From Bactrocera neohumeralis (Eukaryota > Arthropoda > Insecta > Diptera > Tephritidae): DNA of 64,000 nt. Made by a program: the position numbers and the translations under genes. Where the stretch lies: the NCBI RefSeq assembly GCF_024586455.1, contig NC_065923.1, positions 54,281,237 through 54,345,236 on the forward strand. The letters are read 5' to 3'. Every line of letters begins with the position of its first letter. The stretch's first letter is position 1. The notes beneath the pieces were generated by a model that saw only the letters and a list, made by a program, of their open reading frames with translations, was not told the DNA's origin and ran no database searches. Below, piece after piece: positions 46,226 to 59,113 of this stretch.

Positions 46226-49200
46226 ATGTCTGTGATTGGAATCGATTTTGGCAATGAGTCTTGCTATGTTGCTGCCGCCAAGGCCGGTGGTATTGAAACC
46301 CTTGCTAATGACTACAGTTTACGTGCAACGCCGTAAGTATAATAATTATTTTCTTGTAAAATTAAGGAACATCACATAGTGCAAAATAAATGCATGTTTT
46401 AAACTATACATTTTGAGGTTATGGTTGTCTCTTATCGCCGCTGTACTCTGTCTACGACGAAAAAATAATATACATATGCCAACATATGTACATATGTATG
46501 CATAATTGCTTGGAAGAAAAATAAGTCAGACAATGAATATTGTAATATTTGTATTTAAAGTAACAATATTGGTTGAATACTTTCTTAATACAGTAATATC
46601 TGAAAAAAAATAATAATATGTATGCAATTTTCAAATAATAACTTTTTTATTGTTAAATAAACGTCTCATGTTAAATTTTATTTCTGCATCAGTAAATATC
46701 ACTTAAGAATCGGACTGGGATTTAGAATAGCGTCCCCCAACCGTACGATTAGAGGAAGTTTGCCAGATATGGAAAATATATACATACATACATATATTAT
46801 ATATAGTTGTCATCGGCTTATGATTTTTGAGATATTAGCATTGATTAATAATGAATTTTACGTTTATATTTTGATATCAGGCGAACTTCCTCTAATTCTC
46901 GCTACTCTCTTTTTAATTCTGAATTCGGAATCCGCTATTTTAAATTTCAGTTGATAGTCTTTGTCAGGATAAAAAATCCGGGTACTTTCCGGTTACATAG
47001 ACCCGACTGTTTTGGAAACGGTGAGCGTTGAGTAATTTTTGTTAGTTACACATTAAAAGATAGCTGGCGTCAACTTTAGCCGGCTTTTTTTTCTTATAAA
47101 ATAAACCTGTATGCTTTATTTTCTAAAATGTTAAATTATAATAACTTTTATAGCAAAAAAAATATATATAATTTTGATGTTAAAACTACTCTTATTTTTT
47201 TTTTTGTAAGCGGTTAGGTGCATGTATAAATATATTGCTCACTGGGTTAAATAAGATAATGTCAATGCTTAACTATTTAAGAGAGTTACGAAATAAATTA
47301 TATATAAATTATCAGGGAGTGTGTTATTTAATATATACTTTACTTTAAATCGCTTTTATTTTTTCAGAACCTTTGTGGCTTTCGATGGAAAGAAGCGCAT
47401 TATTGGCGTGGCTGCTAAAAATCAACAAGTCACAAATATGAAAAATACAGTGAGTGGTTTCAAGCGTTTGTTGGGACGGAAATTCAACGATCCACACGTT
47501 CAACGAGAACTTAACAGCATTCCAACGAAAGTGGATCAACGTTCTGATGGCAGCATTGGCTACAAAGTTAATTACTTGGATCAGGAACAGTACTTTTCCC
47601 CCGAACAACTGACAGCAATGTTATTCACTAAATTGAAGGAAACATCGACAACTGCTCTGCAAGCACAGGTATGTTTTGGTTCTTTTTTATATAAAGTCTT
47701 CAATTTCATCTTCGTGGTTTTATTAATTGAAATTAGGTTAATGACTGTGTAATCACTTGCCCAGCATACTTCACTAACTCGGAACGTAAAGCATTGTTAG
47801 ACGCTGCTCAAATTGCAGGTCTAAATGTTTTGCGCCTTATGAACGAAACGACAGCAACTGCGCTCTCATATGGTTTTTATAAGCAAGATTTGCCTGATGA
47901 AAGTAAACCACGCAATGTTGTATTCGTCGATTGTGGCAATTCTTCACTTCAAGTAAGTGTGTGCGCCTTTACTAAGGGTAAATTGAAAATGCTTGCAAGT
48001 GCATGGGATCAGATTGGGGGACGCGACTTTGACAATGTGTTGGCAGAACATTTTGCCAAAGAGTTTTACGATCGTTATAAGCTGAACGCCAAGACAAATC
48101 CTCGTGCTTATCTACGTTTGCTTACTGAAATTGAGAAATTGAAGAAGCAAATGTCTGCGAACAGTACAAAATTGCCTATAAATATAGAATGTTTTATGGA
48201 TGATGTTGATGTTTCTTCGTCAATGCAACGTTCCCAGATGGAGGATTTATGTTCTCATTTGTTTCAACGAGTAGAGATGACGTTCATTAAACTGTTACAA
48301 GATTCCAAGTTGTCGCTGGATGACATACACTCAGTTGAAGTTGTCGGTGGTACTACTCGTATCCCGGCCATAAAGCAACTTATTGAACAGGTAATAAACA
48401 TAGCTAATATGAAGCTTACGATTTTTTGATATTCAAAAGTTATTATTAATACATTAATCAATGTTTAGGTATTCGGAAAACCTGCTAGTACCACATTGAA
48501 TCAAGATGAGTCGGTTTCACGCGGTGCCGCATTGCAATGTGCAATCATGTCACCAGCAGTTCGAGTCCGCGAATTTGGTGTAACTGATATCCAAAATTAC
48601 GCTGTTAAAGTGAGTTGGGATGGTGAGGGTTCTCAAGCCGGCGGTGAAATCGAAGTATTCCCAGCTTTTCATTCCGCTCCGTTCAGTCGCTTACTAACAT
48701 TGAACCGAAAAGAACCCTTCTCAATGACAGTGCAATATGCACAATCTATACCCTTCCCAGATCCAGTTATAGGAAAATGGTTTATTAAAGATGTTAAACC
48801 AAATGAACGTGGAGAGCATCAGGAAGTTAAAGTGAAAGTCCGCATCAATCACCACGGTCTGGTATTGATTTCTAGTGCTTCTCTTGTTGACAAGAAAGAA
48901 GAAGAAACTGCCAATGCTGGAGTTACTGCCGGCGAGCAAAATTTAGCACCTAGCAGTGAAGAAAAGGGGAATGCTGGCGATCAACAACAGCAAACTGGTA
49001 ACGCTGGTGAACCTATGGATGTACAGCAAGAGGTGAGTTCAAGTGTGTAAAATAAGAAGCATTGTTAATTTGTGTATATTTATTTGTTATTCATTTGAAT
49101 ACATGGAATAGGATATGCATTTCCTTGCTTATCGAGTTTTTGTATATAACTGTAATTTTGTTGTGCTTTTAACGATAAAAACCACCACCATGTCTGTATG

Positions 49201-52200
49201 AGTAGTTTCCTTGTAGGTTGTTGCAATTCAATATTTCAATCAAAATCAATCAAGAAATTGAATATTTTATAACAAGCACAGCTCTAAAATAACCATTGAC
49301 GAAAAAACTATTACGCGTCATATATAGCCAATCATAAAATATTTATAATAGGCGTAAGAATGCTATGTAAGCGGGGAGACTTGAATATCTTTAATATGAA
49401 GTCTTCACTGATTGATTAGAATCCTCTTTAAACACAGGGTGGCGCATAAATCATGCTTAAAAAACAAACCGTAATAATTTGTTTTAATGAATGCATTCCT
49501 TTTAAAATTACCCAAAAAAAAAAAAATTATGGTGCAGTCAGATCAGGTGACTTTGGGTCCAGCGGAAAGAGAAGTTTCTTGACATTAATTTGTTTTCAAA
49601 TTTTCTTTGGAGCTCTGCAATAATCAGTCTGGCTATGTATGTGTGCAGTTGCTTCATCTTGCTGAAACCAAACGCTATTGAAAAGGTTACTTCTTCGACG
49701 CAGTTCTATGTAAAAGAACTTATCCAATATCTTTAAATAACGGTGCCCAAAGAGGGTTACTGTTACACCGTTTTCTTCAAAGAAGTATGGCTCGACAATA
49801 CACTTTGATAACACTGCCCATCACACACTGACTCATTCTGGGTGAAGTCCTCTCTCGTGGATTATTTCTGGATTTAATTCACTCCATATACGGTAATGTT
49901 GCTAGTTTACATTTCCGTTTAGATCAAAATGGGTCTCATCAGACATAAACAGACAATTTATCAAGTTATTGTCTTTATCGGCTATTTCAATCGTTTTTTT
50001 TGGCAAAATTCCAAGAGAATAAGCAAATGTAGAGTGCTTCACCGGCTTGTTATTTGAACTTTGTACGGAAAAAGATTTAAGTAAAGTCCATTGTAATGAC
50101 CGTCTGCAAATTTCAAGTTGCGCCGAAGAGTTACTAGCCGAAACTCTTGGATTTGCCTGAATTGACGATACAACAGCCGCGATTGTTACTTGAATACGAA
50201 TATACGGACCTCGATGGTACGGTCTTCTTGCTATACTTCCAGAATCGAATAAATAAATAATAACCTGCCAAATAAAAAAGTAAGTCAATTACTCACAAAG
50301 CAAAAAAGTTATTACATTTTTTTTTTGTATCACGGTTCGTGCGCCTTCCTGTATTTGAAGTTCTATGGATAGTTTTATCAACAGTTTTTTTTTTTAATTC
50401 AAACATTCGAACATATATGTATGTATATATATACAGAGTTTGTCCGAAAAGCAATAGGACTGATTTTCTTCCACCGCGACTGCACTTCGGAGCATGCGCG
50501 TACCGACTGGATTCGGTAGAAGGTGTGTGTGAGTGGTGCCTCGTGTGCGCAAAGTTTTGTACTCAGACCGTCGACTAAGTATTCGTTTAATTGCCCAGAT
50601 GTTAAATTTATCAAACTCTGTGGTTCATGATTCATGCACAAGGTGTGCGCGAAGATGGTCCCAAAAGTGCTCACTGACGATCAGAAATTGCGGCGAGTGG
50701 AAGTGTGCCAAGAAAATTTGAACAAGTGTGAAAGTGACCCCGAATATTTAAATAATGATGTGGTGATTGAAGATGTGGCTCCCCCGAACTTTTTTTTTGT
50801 TTTCTTGCCTAAAAAGGCCGATGAAAGGCAAGCATCCAGGGGATCCAAGCAGCATGCACCTCGGTTCTCAAGGCTATTCCGGAGAATGCCTTCCGTGACG
50901 CCTTCAATGCTTGGAAATCGCGCTGGTAGCGCTACATCGACGCAGAAGGAGCCTATTTTGAAAAGTTTTAAAGAATTGTGGCGATTGGTTCAATACATTT
51001 TTGTAAATTCACTTAGTCCTATTACTTTCCGGACAAACCCTGTATACATTTCCTATTCTTTGGTATCTGTAAATGAAGCAAGCAAGTACGTAAATATTTC
51101 CCATTGATACATATTTAGATAAAATAATTATTATTTTCGAATATGAAGGCGATATTTAAAATAAAGGCACAAATACTGATTACTGCAGAAGTAATTATGC
51201 ATATATTTATGAGTTTATTTACGATTTTTTATTCTCTTTTTGTTGTAGATATTTTAGTAGTAATTTTCCTAGAGCGTACATTCGCGCATGTATTTATTGT
51301 AGATATACTATACATACAGTTATGGACAGAGATTTAGCGCACTTGCATTCATAATTAGAAATATTGCTGTTTCTACAAGAGAGCGATATTTCCATAGATT
51401 TATTATTAGGAGATCAATACTGCTTCTCACGCCTCTTTAACTGCGTGGAAAATAACCGTTATCATTTCCATTCAGATGTTGCTAATATGTTTTTTGTTAA
51501 ATTACGTCATAAATTCATTGGACAATGATTTAGCGCACTTATAGTTTTCGATCATTAGTTATGTTTGATTTAACAAATAACCGTTCTCAGTTGTGTAGTT
51601 GTAATGAATAGTTAATTTTATTACAAATTTTAATTAAACGCCAAAATAAAACTACTGTTAATTTGAAAAAAAAGACAAATTATTTGGGACCTTTACAAAA
51701 ACGGTACAAACCAAGTAAAAATAGCTAATATTGTACTCAATTAACATTACATGAAAATGTTAAGAATGACCCCAATCTGTTATCCCATAACATAATTTGT
51801 AAGGCGCCGCGTCGCAAAACAACCCAACGCGATTGTTAGAGAATGTAAAGCTGATACTTTCAAATCCTCTCAGGCAATAATGGTCGAAATCAAGGCAGAA
51901 TTGGGCTTAAACATGTCAAGTAGACCAGTACGGAGACGTTTAAATTAAAATAATTTCTTTAGGCGTGTGAGCATAAACAAACTAATACTGTCGAAAAATA
52001 ATATAAATAAATAAAGTACGTTGGCCATTTGCTCATAGTCACAGATCAAAAGATTTACATTTTTGGAAAATGATACTTTTTTACGGATGAAATTGAAATA
52101 AACCACATTGGCCCTGATGGAAAACATTTGTACATCAAGAGAAACCCCAAAAAGTCAATCCAAGATATACCAAAAAGACCGTAAAGCACGGTGGAGGAAA

Positions 52201-55200
52201 TTTAAAAGTTTGGGGTAGTTTTCCTGCCTTGGATTTAAAAAAATACTAAAGAAAATATGGATAAATCACATCTTAATTAATATACTAAGGAATACGATAG
52301 AGCCCTTTACCTATAATGTTATGCCAGCAAATTGGATCTTTATGCACGATAACGATCCCTAGCATATTGCCAGTTCACGCAAAAAAAAGTTCCACTTGTT
52401 GATTGGCCAACGCAAAATCCAGATCTAAACCCGATCAAAACTTGTGGAATGAAGTGAAAGGAAAAATTGGGCAAATAAAATTTTCAAATTGCAACGATCT
52501 TTGGGCAGGAGTAGAGGAGGCATGGAGCTAAATACTTGTCCAAGTCAAATAGTAAAGTATATTTATTAAAAGAAATTAAGTATTTTGAATTATTTTAGTT
52601 GTTAGTGAAGTAATAAATAGCTTTTGTTCAATATAACGGTTTTACTTTCTTTAACTGTAACGTTATTAAGTAATGTATTTCACAATGAGAAAGTGCGTTA
52701 AATCTCTGTCCATAGCTGTATGTATGAGGTCTGTTCAAAAAATAAGGTGAATTTTCAAATTTCGCGTGCTACGTACATTCGATTATCGGTTTTTATTTAT
52801 TTCTTTTGTTACACGCGTCTCGAACATATCGCACACTAACAAAAAAGCCACAACCCAAAAATTTTCAAAATCAATTCATAGTACACCTATCTACCTACCC
52901 AAGAAATTTGATTGACATATTGACACCGTTCGTCTACTTTTGTGTAAATTGCGGCGTTCATGTCGCTGGTACAGTATCAACTGAAGAGTCCATTAGTAGT
53001 TGTTGCGCTATTGCTGAAGTAAATGAAGTGTACTAATGTAACAAAATAAAAAGATCGATAAAATGTTATGTTATTTTTTGAACAGCCCTGGTTTTTTGAA
53101 ATAATTCTTAACAAAATGAAAAATGCTATGGAAATTATTTACCGTTTAGTTTTTCAAGTTTTATTTTTTTAATAATGATATATGTATGTATGTACATAGG
53201 TGCTTGTACCTCAATTTATTTAAGTTAAAACATAAACTGCAAAAACAAACAAAATATATGTATGTATATGTGTACATTAAGTCAAATAGTTTGCTGTAAG
53301 ACTAGTTGACAAGGGATGCGAGACGACAACCCATCGAATTTTTTTCGACGCTGTGATAAAACTAGCTTGTTTTTATGAATGGGCAAATTGTTTTCATTCT
53401 GTGCAATAAGCTCCATCAATAAAATATTTTTCTTTTCTAATATGATTGAAGCAGTAAGTTGAGGAAAAATTCATTCAATTGGTTTGTTTTAACCACCACG
53501 AAGGCAGATATACTGTCCAGCATGCATGAGTCATGAGTAATCATCTCTTTGCTTGCATGAACTCCACTCATCTATAACCCCTCTTCCTATGGTCCGAACC
53601 CTTCGAAACAGCATGTTTTCTGGGCCTACCGTTAGATGACTTCGATGACAACTCTAATCTCTCTCACTCTAATCTTGCCACCTAAGCTGGGATTAGATAA
53701 CATAGAATAACAACGACATACATACATATGTATATGTATGTACATATCTGAATTTTTTTCAGAACCCTGAAAAGGAAAATTATTTATAATTAAAGTATTC
53801 AGGAGGCACACCCTCGAAGTTTATTTAACGCGACGTATTAAAAAAATATTAACAGTAATGCCAAAAAAAAAAATTTGGGGCATTTCATATTTGTATTGGA
53901 AGAGGAATATGGGAAAACAATGGGCGTTTTCGGTAAGGCAAATTGCGCAGTGCGCATAATGCAATCTGTTCGAAAAAGTAAAACTGTAATTTTTTCTATA
54001 ATGGAAAGTTTGATATCACTGTCGTAGCTGTGGCGCAAAAACGCACAAAACTTGCAACATTTGAAAAGTAGTTGCACAGAAATTGGCAACGAAACCATCC
54101 TATGCTGTGTAAAATGTCATTGCTAGCTAAAATGTTAAATTAAGTTAAATAATTTTATTATATTTGTGATTTTTTTTTTTATTTTAATGTTATGGTAGAA
54201 AGAGCTTACGTAAAATTTTTGCACAATCCATTTGACTTTAATGCATCACTATTAAAATAAAAAAGCCCAATGTGGATATATTTCGCATATTTTTATTTTT
54301 GAAAATGCAAATTTTCAAATGCGCAGTTTCGTGGAGGGCATCAGCCAGTATAAAATCAGCAGTGCAAACCAGTTTTAACTCAATTTCCGAAAAAGCCCAA
54401 TGTGCCATAAAAACATTAGAAACATTTTTATTGTTACGATGTCATAGCCATTAAAAATAAGAACTTAAATATCAACTATTTCCGGAGATTGACCAAAAAA
54501 GCAAATAAGAATGGTGGAAGGCCTGTTCATTGACATCTATCTCACTAAAAATCGGTGAGCTTTTTTAAAATAAGTGCAAATGACCGATATATAGTAGTAC
54601 TAAATAATTATTAATATTAACCATTTCTATTTAGTTATTTTTGTTAGAAAATATGTTTATTTGGCATACAATTAATAGACAGGTGAATATTTTAGTTAAT
54701 GTGCATTTCAATTGTCTAAACCATTAATAGATATTTTTTTCTTAAATAGATTCAAGAATTTTGAACCCATAGTTAGTTGTATCACAAAAGAAAACAAAAT
54801 ATTTATTCCTGTAAATTATGGTGTTTTCTTTTTGAAGGGAAGTGATTGACAAAAGTATGTATAATATATATATGTATTTAGCAGCATTACCATTTGTTTT
54901 TCATTTCCTCCTTGCACTTATTCATGAGTTTATTGCAACTGTCCTTTAACCATCTGCCTGTTTTTTATTACTTCTTTCGCTTAAACTGTTTTGTTTGGTC
55001 CCAGATCGCAAGTCTAGTGAGTTGGTGAAGTTATTACATCAGTATACAATTGACTCATTCAATTTTGATTGATTTGTTTGTTGTTTTATATAATTGCGTA
55101 GGCATGTTATGAAAATGAGGAAGATAATAATACATCAACAGCCTCATCACCTGGAGGACAAGGGTGGGCTCAGCGGGTCAAAGGCTGGTTTAGTTCGGTA

Positions 55201-57889
55201 CGTTTTCTAGCAATTACCAAAGTAAATATTAAAATATTAAAAAAAGTTCATGAGTCTTCTAAAATTGTATTTATTAACATTGATCGATTATTAAAAATCA
55301 AAAAACATCTAATATGAATTTAACTACATACATATATGTACCTGTTGAATTGAGAAAGAAGACCGCTCACAAGCCATGCCTACACCCTGTGTGCCCCAAA
55401 TATCAATAGTATTACATTTCACAAAATGAATTTAAACCAAACTACCATATATGTATATGTACTTTAACATTTATCGATATAATTTTCTTTTAAAACCATC
55501 ATACTACTCAATTTATAATTCTATTTTAAACCGATATACATTTGCGTACTTGTATGAAAAGTTACGTGTTAGTTTAAATTGATTTGAATTAGTACTTGTT
55601 TTTATCCATATTAATTAAAATTGTATAAAGTAAAGATTTATAACACAACTTTATTGTTATTTAACCAGAAATCACGGCAGGGTTTTGCTTACTGATTTCC
55701 AAGGCAATTTTGACGTTTTAAAATTCCTATAGGCTGTTGCTGTATGAGCTGTTTCCTTCCTTTGCATTCATTTACATGAGGATATCTTCTTTTTAAATTA
55801 TAAATATAATTATATTTGTAGAATACAATTGTATTCTCGGCAAGTCATAAATGTGCATTGTTCTGTTATTTTCAGGGTTCTGACAAGAAAAAGAAGAGCA
55901 CTAAATTAATAGAGCTTCCAATGGAAGTGAAGACTCATGGTTTCTCATCACCAGACTTGCAGAACTTGGTACAACAAGAGGCTAAAATGATTGCAAATGA
56001 CGCCCGGGAGACCCAACGCGTTGATGCTAGGAATGCCCTTGAGGAATATGTGTACGACATGCGTAACAAACTTCAGGTAAGCATTTACTATTAACGATGT
56101 TGTAAATTAAAACTTGTTTTGACATTTGATGCGATTTTGCTATGTTTTTAAAGATAACATACATTGTTAATTATATTAATTTCAAAAAGGAGTGCGTTGA
56201 TATCTTACATAGTGACCGTTTAAAATGTTCAATTAATTTCTTGTTACGAAGAAAAACTAAATGGCAAAGTTCAAAAACCGAACTTTTATACTAATGCAAC
56301 TAGCAAGAATCAAAGCTAGGGAAATACCTCAAGTCGCAAAACGACATAATTGTTTGGATTCCGATTCTCTTGTTAATTAACTATATATGTATCGGGATTT
56401 CCAACCAATAGAAAATATGGATTTCTAAGTGTAGTTTCGGCTATTTTAAATATGTCAGATTCTGTAATTTTTTTACAATTTCATCATGGACATATATACG
56501 CACGAACAACATTATCAAAGTAAATACTAAAATCATCTTCTGCGATGGGGCTCATTTTCGTCTGAGTATTGCGGTAAATGAACTAAATTGTCGATTCTGG
56601 TTTTTGGGCGGGTGGAATCATCGGTCCGTACTTCTTTTGAAATTAAGCTGGTGACTGCGTTACTGTCAATGGAGAGCGGTATAAATAGATGATAACCAAC
56701 TTTTTATGACCGCAATTGGAAGAAGTTGGCCGTGACAACATCTGGTTCCAACAAGTCGGGGCTACGTGTCACACAGTATCGAAACAACCGAATTATTGCG
56801 CGATAAGTTTAGAGATTCGATTATTTCAAGAAATTGTGACATTTAATGGCCTCCAAGAAGATGTGATTCAACAGTATTAGACTACTTCTTGTAATAAACC
56901 AGACTTTCTTCAAGCTTTAGAAGTCAATATTGAACGTGCTATTTATGATGTACGACTTGATTTAGTGGAAAAAGTAAATAAAAAACATTTGAAATCGATC
57001 AGGCGGGTCCTGAGATATGTGGTTTCACCTAAAAGTGGGCGGTCCACGCCCATTCTCCAGTTTTCACTCTTAGTAAGCCTTCTCATACCATCTTGTATGT
57101 GGAATTTGTTGTCTCTCAACAACCACACAGATACGCTTTTTCCAAAAGGCCATCTTACTTGGACAATCAAATCCTTTCTCATGGACTTTAGCTAAAATAA
57201 TAATATAACAAGATGTACATCATTTGTATATATTAATACTTGTATATTTGTAAATATTAATCTTAAACAATGATTTCTTTCAGGGTGGTCCACTTGAACG
57301 TTATGTTTTGGAAGCAGACCGTGAAGCCATTTGCTCTCAACTTAATGATCTCGAAAACTGGTTGTATGAGGAGGGAGAAGATTGTGATCGTGATACGTAT
57401 GTTAATAAATTGAAAGGACTTCATACCCAAACAGATCCTATCAAAGAACGCGCTAATGATTACGAGAATGCTCCAACCGCATTTGACGAACTTAACCATA
57501 GCATCCAAGTAGCGCGCGCTTCTATAAATGAGTTCAAAAAGGGCGCTCCTAAATATGATCACCTAACAGAGGCCGAATTCTTGAACATCTCTGAGGCAGC
57601 CGATAAAGCGCAGAAGTGGCTAGATAGTAATATGGCAAAATTTACACAAACGCCACGCATGCATGACAGTCCTGTCAAAGTTGCCGATATACGCCATGAA
57701 GTACAGACGCTGAATGCTTGCGTCAATTCGGTTATTAATCGTCCTAAACCAAAACCAGCTGCGAAACCAGCGCCTGCGAAAGATGCCAATGCAGCGGGAG
57801 CGGGCGAGCAGAATGGTGAAAATGCAGAGAAAGAAAACGATAAAACAGCACATAATCCAATGGATGATGCTACCATGGATGTGGAATAA
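46226..57889 (+). CDS. Hsc70Cb: Hsc70Cb, Hsp110-family nucleotide exchange factor
   Basis: Cytosolic Hsp110 protein that exchanges nucleotide on Hsc70 and helps disaggregate proteins. Coding exons: 46226-46332, 47368-47668, 47737-48390, 48469-49032, 55102-55197, 55876-56076, 57284-57889. All splice sites are GT-AG and the joined frame is open for 842 codons. The ATPase domain starts MSVIGIDFGNESCYVAA (phosphate loop) and has CPAYFTNSERKALLDAA, LMNETTATALSYG and VEVVGGTTRIPAIKQL. The substrate-binding beta domain follows (from about residue 390). Next come an acidic, glutamine/glycine-rich insertion typical of Hsp110, the long helical C-terminus, and the terminal MDVE. The fly protein is about 804 residues; the excess fits the cassette exon plus insertion. 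From exon 2 on, every junction is in phase 0. The 6-kb intron 4 and the 1.2-kb intron 6 contain transposons. Confidence 0.97.
46333..47367 (+). other. Hsc70Cb intron 1
   Basis: 1,035 bases, donor GTAAGT, acceptor TTTTTTCAG. AT-rich with TACATACATA tracts near 46,780; no transposon recognised. Confidence 0.8.
49033..49050 (+). other. Intron-retention stop after exon 4 of Hsc70Cb
   Basis: If the donor at 49,033 is not used, the frame continues for five codons (VSSSV) and stops at 49,048-49,050. This would give a protein of about 547 residues lacking the whole helical C-terminus. Seen in sequence; use is unproven. Confidence 0.25.
49436..50353 (-). mobile_element. ITm-type DNA transposon, degenerate
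   Basis: Inverted ends ACAGGGTGGCGCATAAATCA near 49,436 and, on the opposite strand, ACAGGAAGGCGCACGAACCG near 50,353. The minus strand encodes LFMSDETHFDLNGNVN (50,288-49,902) with the first acidic residue, and SVWFQQDEATAHIHS (49,814-49,596) with the second. It is related to 14,516 and 56,500. Stops between the parts. Located in Hsc70Cb intron 4. Confidence 0.78.
50434..51042 (+). mobile_element. Deleted mariner in Hsc70Cb intron 4
   Basis: Ends CAGAGTTTGTCCGAAAAGCA (50,434) and, on the minus strand, CAGGGTTTGTCCGGAAAGTA (51,042), with TA at 50,432-50,433 and 51,043-51,044. The interior keeps a transposase piece, VLTDDQKLRRVEVCQENL (about 50,670), and a C-terminal remnant. 609 bp. Same family as 9694-10,267 and the end at 63,597. 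Confidence 0.9.
51317..52718 (+). mobile_element. Tc1-like transposon, near full length but dead
   Basis: Ends CAGTTATGGACAGAGATTTA (51,317) and, on the minus strand, CAGCTATGGACAGAGATTTA (52,718), with TA duplications. 1,402 bp. The plus strand holds a fully degenerate transposase: KHGGGNLKVWGSFPA near 52,190, and sequence around the last catalytic residue near 52,430-52,520 (NEVKGKIGQ). Stops throughout. Confidence 0.9.
52725..53091. mobile_element. Mariner-type MITE
   Basis: Ends GAGGTCTGTTCAAAAAATAA and, on the opposite strand, CAGGGCTGTTCAAAAAATAA. About 365 bp with no recognisable transposase. It starts only about six bases after the Tc1 element at 51,317-52,718. It contains the CTACCTACCCAAGAAATTT phrase also found near 4156. 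Confidence 0.75.
53092..55101. other. Hsc70Cb intron 4, remainder
   Basis: No transposon with clear ends recognised. TATGTATGTA tracts lie near 53,185, 53,260 and 53,725. AAAAAGCCCAATGTG occurs twice (about 54,262 and 54,391), suggesting a small internal repeat. It ends at the acceptor at 55,101. Confidence 0.5.
55102..55197 (+). CDS. Hsc70Cb: Hsc70Cb exon 5, probable cassette exon
   Basis: 96 nt, flanked by phase-0 junctions on both sides, so it can be skipped without changing frame. It encodes an acidic start (ACYENEEDNNTSTASS), then GWAQRVKGWFSS, a tryptophan-rich, potentially amphipathic segment between the acidic insertion and the helical domain. Skipping would give 810 residues, close to the common fly isoform (about 804). 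Alternative use is inferred. Confidence 0.7.
55198..55875. other. Hsc70Cb intron 5
   Basis: 678 bases, AT-rich, no repeat recognised; acceptor TTATTTTCAG at 55,875. Confidence 0.7.
56255..57180 (+). repeat. Dispersed repeat copy with DDE transposon insertion (intron 6)
   Basis: It starts near AAGTTCAAAAACCGAACTTT, a decayed version of the hairpin terminus of this family, and ends with GGGCGG...CACGCCCATTCTCC near 57,040-57,060. A transposase remnant at 56,500-56,990 interrupts it. Confidence 0.5.
56500..56990 (+). pseudogene. Degenerate ITm transposase in Hsc70Cb intron 6
   Basis: The plus strand reads, with shifts, the second half of a transposase related to 14,516 and 49,436: a WFQQVGATCHTVSKQPNY-like segment near 56,750, then NIERAIYDVRLDLVEKVNKK (about 56,930). 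Stops throughout; no ends paired. Confidence 0.6.
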
Positions 57890-57894
57890 ATAAA
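57885..57894 (+). promoter_or_regulatory. Overlapping AATAAA hexamers at the Hsc70Cb stop
   Basis: AATAAATAAA overlaps the TAA stop. Such a proximal site would leave almost no 3' UTR, so the signal at 58,236-58,241 is the more likely one. Confidence 0.3.
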
Positions 57895-58235
57895 ACAAGA
57901 ACTAGTTGCTTTTGTGGTGGGGGTGTTTATAGAATGTAAGTCGTCCTGCCTATACGTTAGGAAGCCAGAAAATATAAAACAAACACGAGCTTTTTTCTGC
58001 TTTGAAATAACAAAATGCGTATGATATCTGTGGTTAGGCGAGCATCGAATTAAAAGTGAAGTGAGAGTGAGAAGAGGGATATATCTTCGTAATATTGCAG
58101 TTGGGGGCGATAATAGGTACCAATATTGCCACTGAGAACAGTCAGTAAATATTGAGATAAAAATAGAAAACAAACGCCGTGTGAATTCTGTTATTACTTA
58201 CATACAAACTCAATTAAAAGAAATTCAATATTTGC

Positions 58236-58241
58236 AATAAA
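58236..58241 (+). promoter_or_regulatory. Hsc70Cb: Likely Hsc70Cb polyadenylation signal
   Basis: AATAAA in TTTGCAATAAAAATAATG, about 350 bases after the stop codon, which is a normal 3' UTR length. Confidence 0.45.
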
Positions 58242-59113
58242 AATAATGATTTTAATTTTTACTAATTTAATAAAATATTGACCAAATAACATATAACCGA
58301 AAATAAATCAATTCCTAAATATCAGGTGCAAATCAGATTACAATCAATGCTTTGGCTAAAAACTCTTAATCTTTGATTCACAAAAATGCTTTCAACTTAT
58401 TATTTTGTCTATTGAAATTGGAGTAAATATATTTTTTTAAATTAATATTGTATAAGCAAAATAATCACTGAGTCCTCCTAATAATGTTTTCCCTTAAAGA
58501 AACAAATTAAATTACAAACAGCTCGAATGGGAAAATTTTATATTCGCAGAAATACCGAGGATTCAGCGACAGCTAATATTGTATCAACTTTATGTTGATG
58601 AATTTCAGAATTTGTAAAATTCTTGGCATTTTTAGAATGTAATTTAAATTTATCAGACACCATATAATTTTATTTATATTACCACATGGACCGCCATTGG
58701 AGATGCAATGCACCATACGATGATGACATTTCTGTTGCTTTACTTTTAAGCTTATGAACAATTATGTAGGTATGAAGAAGTGACAGCTATAAACTTACAT
58801 ACATACGTATTATCACATTGCAAAGCGCATTCACGTAATAATTAAGGTTATGTATGTATGTACAATGTAATTGAATTAATTGCTGCGGTATTAATTTCTA
58901 GAATTTAGCAGATTTTTCAAATAATAAAATTTACAGTTTGGACTAAATTGAATTTATAAAGGAATACACCTAATCTAATAAACTAAAACGAAATAAACAA
59001 CACTCAACAACAATTGCTGGTTGCATTTGGTCATTTATTTTACAGAGGGTAAAAGAAATTAGATTATTATGTGACTGGACATCTCAGTTCTATACTTGGC
59101 GGTAATCTATGTA
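58242..59113. other. Intergenic DNA after Hsc70Cb
   Basis: AT-rich, with microsatellite tracts near 58,795 and 58,850. No gene recognised. Confidence 0.45.

Noticed and set aside
47321..47367. Start codon at 47,321 for a separate gene
   Set aside because: This is intron sequence; the coding frame enters at the splice acceptor 47,367 and joins exon 1 of Hsc70Cb.
49048..49050. Hsc70Cb ending at this stop as the main product
   Set aside because: A strong donor precedes it and three further exons continue the Hsp110 protein in phase with a proper MDVE end.
57559..58173. 204-codon minus-strand frame
   Set aside because: It overlaps the last Hsc70Cb exon antisense; the plus-strand exon is clearly the gene and the minus frame mirrors its alanine/proline-rich tail.
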